Translations under genes and position numbers: made by a program
DNA from: Labilithrix luteola
Lineage (GTDB): Bacteria; Myxococcota_A; Polyangia; Polyangiales; Polyangiaceae
NCBI GenBank assembly: GCA_026225435.1
Contig: JAMFST010000325.1
Coordinates: 1 to 7,810, forward strand
Direction: 5' to 3'
Length of the DNA stretch: 7,810 nt
Shown: positions 6,770-7,810 of the stretch, in pieces
Position numbering within the stretch: the first letter of the stretch is position 1
How the letters are laid out: each line of letters opens with the position of its first letter
The notes under the pieces: generated by a model
Told to the model about the DNA's origin: nothing
Databases searched by the model: none
Seen by the model: the letters and a program-made list of their open reading frames with translations, nothing else

Positions 6770-7810
6770 ACCCCGTCCTCTTCGCCCTGCTCACCGGGCT
6801 CGTGAAGATCCTCGTGATGATCGGCTTCCTCTTCAACGTGGGAGGGCTGCTCACCTGGGTCGATCGTCGCCAGAGCGCGATGATCCAGGACCGCATCGGT
6901 CCCAACCGCGCCGTCCTCAAGATCGGCTCGTTCGAGCTGCGCGTCGCCGGCCTGCTGCACACCGCGGCCGACGGCGTGAAGTTCTTCTTCAAGGAGGACT
7001 TCCTCCCGCCGAACGCCGACAAGCTCCTCTTCGGCCTCGCGCCGATCCTGGCGATGCTGCCGGTGCTCGCGCTCGTCGCGGTCATCCCCATGGCGGACAC
7101 GCTCTGCATGGGCAACCTCGGCGCCGCCGTCCCGCGCCTCGGCGTCTGCGGCGTCAACCACGGCTTCGGCCCGGTGGAGATGTCGGTCGCGCCGCTCAAC
7201 GTCGGCCTCCTCTTCATCTTCGCGCTCGCGGGGCAGGGGATCGTCGCCGCCGCCATCGCCGGCGTGTCGTCGGACAACAAGTTCTCGCTCATGGGCGCCC
7301 TGCGCGCCGCCAGCCAGATGGTCAGCTACGAGGTCACCATCGGCCTCGCCCTCGTCGGCGCGCTCATGGTGTACGGCACCGTGCGTCTCGACGAGATGGT
7401 CCGCTGGCAGCAGGAGAACGCCTGGGGGATCTTCGTCCAGCCGCTCGCCTTCTGTCTGTACTTCGTCGCCGCCGTCGCCGAGACCAAGCGCATCCCCTTC
7501 GACCTTCCCGAGGCCGAGAGCGAGCTCGTGAGCGGGTACTTCACCGAGTACTCGGGCATGAAGTTCGGGATGTTCTACTTCGCCGAGTACATGGAGGTGT
7601 GCACGAGCTCGATGTTGATCGTCACGATCTTCCTCGGCGGCTGGCAGCTCCCGTTCCTCCACCGCGACGGGCTCACGATCGCGTTCGGCGAGCACGTCCT
7701 TCTCCACGCGCCCATGGCCCACTGGGGGGTCGAGGTTCTGGGGATCGTCGCGTTCTTCGGTAAGACCCTCGCGATGTGCTCGTTCCAGGCGTTCGTCCGC
7801 TGGAGCCTCC
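6766..7810 (+). CDS. nuoH: NADH-quinone oxidoreductase subunit H, 3' end beyond the window
   Basis: NuoH (ND1/Nqo8) is the membrane subunit that caps the quinone tunnel below NuoB and NuoD. The frame runs 348 codons to the window edge without a stop. Family signatures are clear: QDRIGPNR (41-48) and ADGVKFFFKED (68-78) in the cytoplasmic loop after the first membrane segment, ASQMVSYE (182-189), and ETKRIPFDLPEAESELVSGY (239-258) followed by FTEYSGMKFGMFY, which include the acidic residues of the quinone/proton pathway. About seven membrane segments are visible and roughly the last one is missing. The start is GTG, with GAGG at 6758-6761, overlapping the nuoG stop (GTGA). The loop between the second and third membrane segments (about 107-142) is some 26 residues longer than in E. 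coli and holds Cys114 and Cys128. Confidence 0.95.
   Translation, partial: MNPVLFALLTGLVKILVMIGFLFNVGGLLTWVDRRQSAMIQDRIGPNRAVLKIGSFELRVAGLLHTAADGVKFFFKEDFLPPNADKLLFGLAPILAMLPVLALVAVIPMADTLCMGNLGAAVPRLGVCGVNHGFGPVEMSVAPLNVGLLFIFALAGQGIVAAAIAGVSSDNKFSLMGALRAASQMVSYEVTIGLALVGALMVYGTVRLDEMVRWQQENAWGIFVQPLAFCLYFVAAVAETKRIPFDLPEAESELVSGYFTEYSGMKFGMFYFAEYMEVCTSSMLIVTIFLGGWQLPFLHRDGLTIAFGEHVLLHAPMAHWGVEVLGIVAFFGKTLAMCSFQAFVRWSL

Noticed and set aside
6652..7722. Open frames on the - strand (356 codons) and in another + frame (6648-7763) over nuoH
   Set aside because: Both are shadows of nuoH, which has unmistakable family signatures in the frame starting at 6766.

Overview
The window is GC-rich chromosomal DNA with the third-position G/C bias, protein families and gene order of a delta-proteobacterium-like organism, most likely Myxococcota. 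That assignment is inferred from composition and family resemblance; there is no rRNA or other marker gene here. All credible genes lie on the + strand.

Region 1 (1-1753). The 3' part of a DUF2400/TIGR02757 family gene comes first. It carries a Lys, a VDTH motif and a cysteine cluster that recall endonuclease III-type HhH-GPD proteins. It overlaps by 20 bases the start of a gene for a soluble protein with three TPR-like repeats behind an N-terminal domain I do not recognise.

Region 2 (1754-2243). This 490-base stretch has no credible gene. Its main content is a large imperfect inverted repeat: two 80-base arms (1815-1894 and 2069-2148) that match at 65 of 80 positions without gaps, around a 174-base spacer. 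Weaker symmetry extends inward and outward. It looks like a MITE-like or other palindromic repeat. A possible promoter (TTGACT at 2204-2209) sits between it and the next gene.

Region 3 (2244-7810, cut by the window edge). This is a tightly packed operon for proton-pumping NADH:quinone oxidoreductase (respiratory complex I): nuoA, nuoB, nuoC, nuoD, nuoG and the first 348 codons of nuoH. NuoB, C, D and H form the quinone-reducing module with cluster N2. NuoG carries the electron-input chain (N1b, N5, N4 and the optional N7). NuoA and NuoH anchor the arm in the membrane. nuoC and nuoD are separate genes. nuoE and nuoF, which make the NADH-oxidising FMN module and normally sit between nuoD and nuoG, are absent from that position. 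NuoG is also short (542 residues) because most of its molybdopterin-oxidoreductase-like domain is missing.

Most of the window is ordinary respiratory-chain coding sequence. The points that deserve a second look are the inverted repeat, the missing nuoEF with the compact N7-bearing NuoG, the EndoIII-like features of the DUF2400 protein, and a cysteine-containing loop insertion in NuoH. I see no defence system, CRISPR array, tRNA, rRNA or transposase gene.
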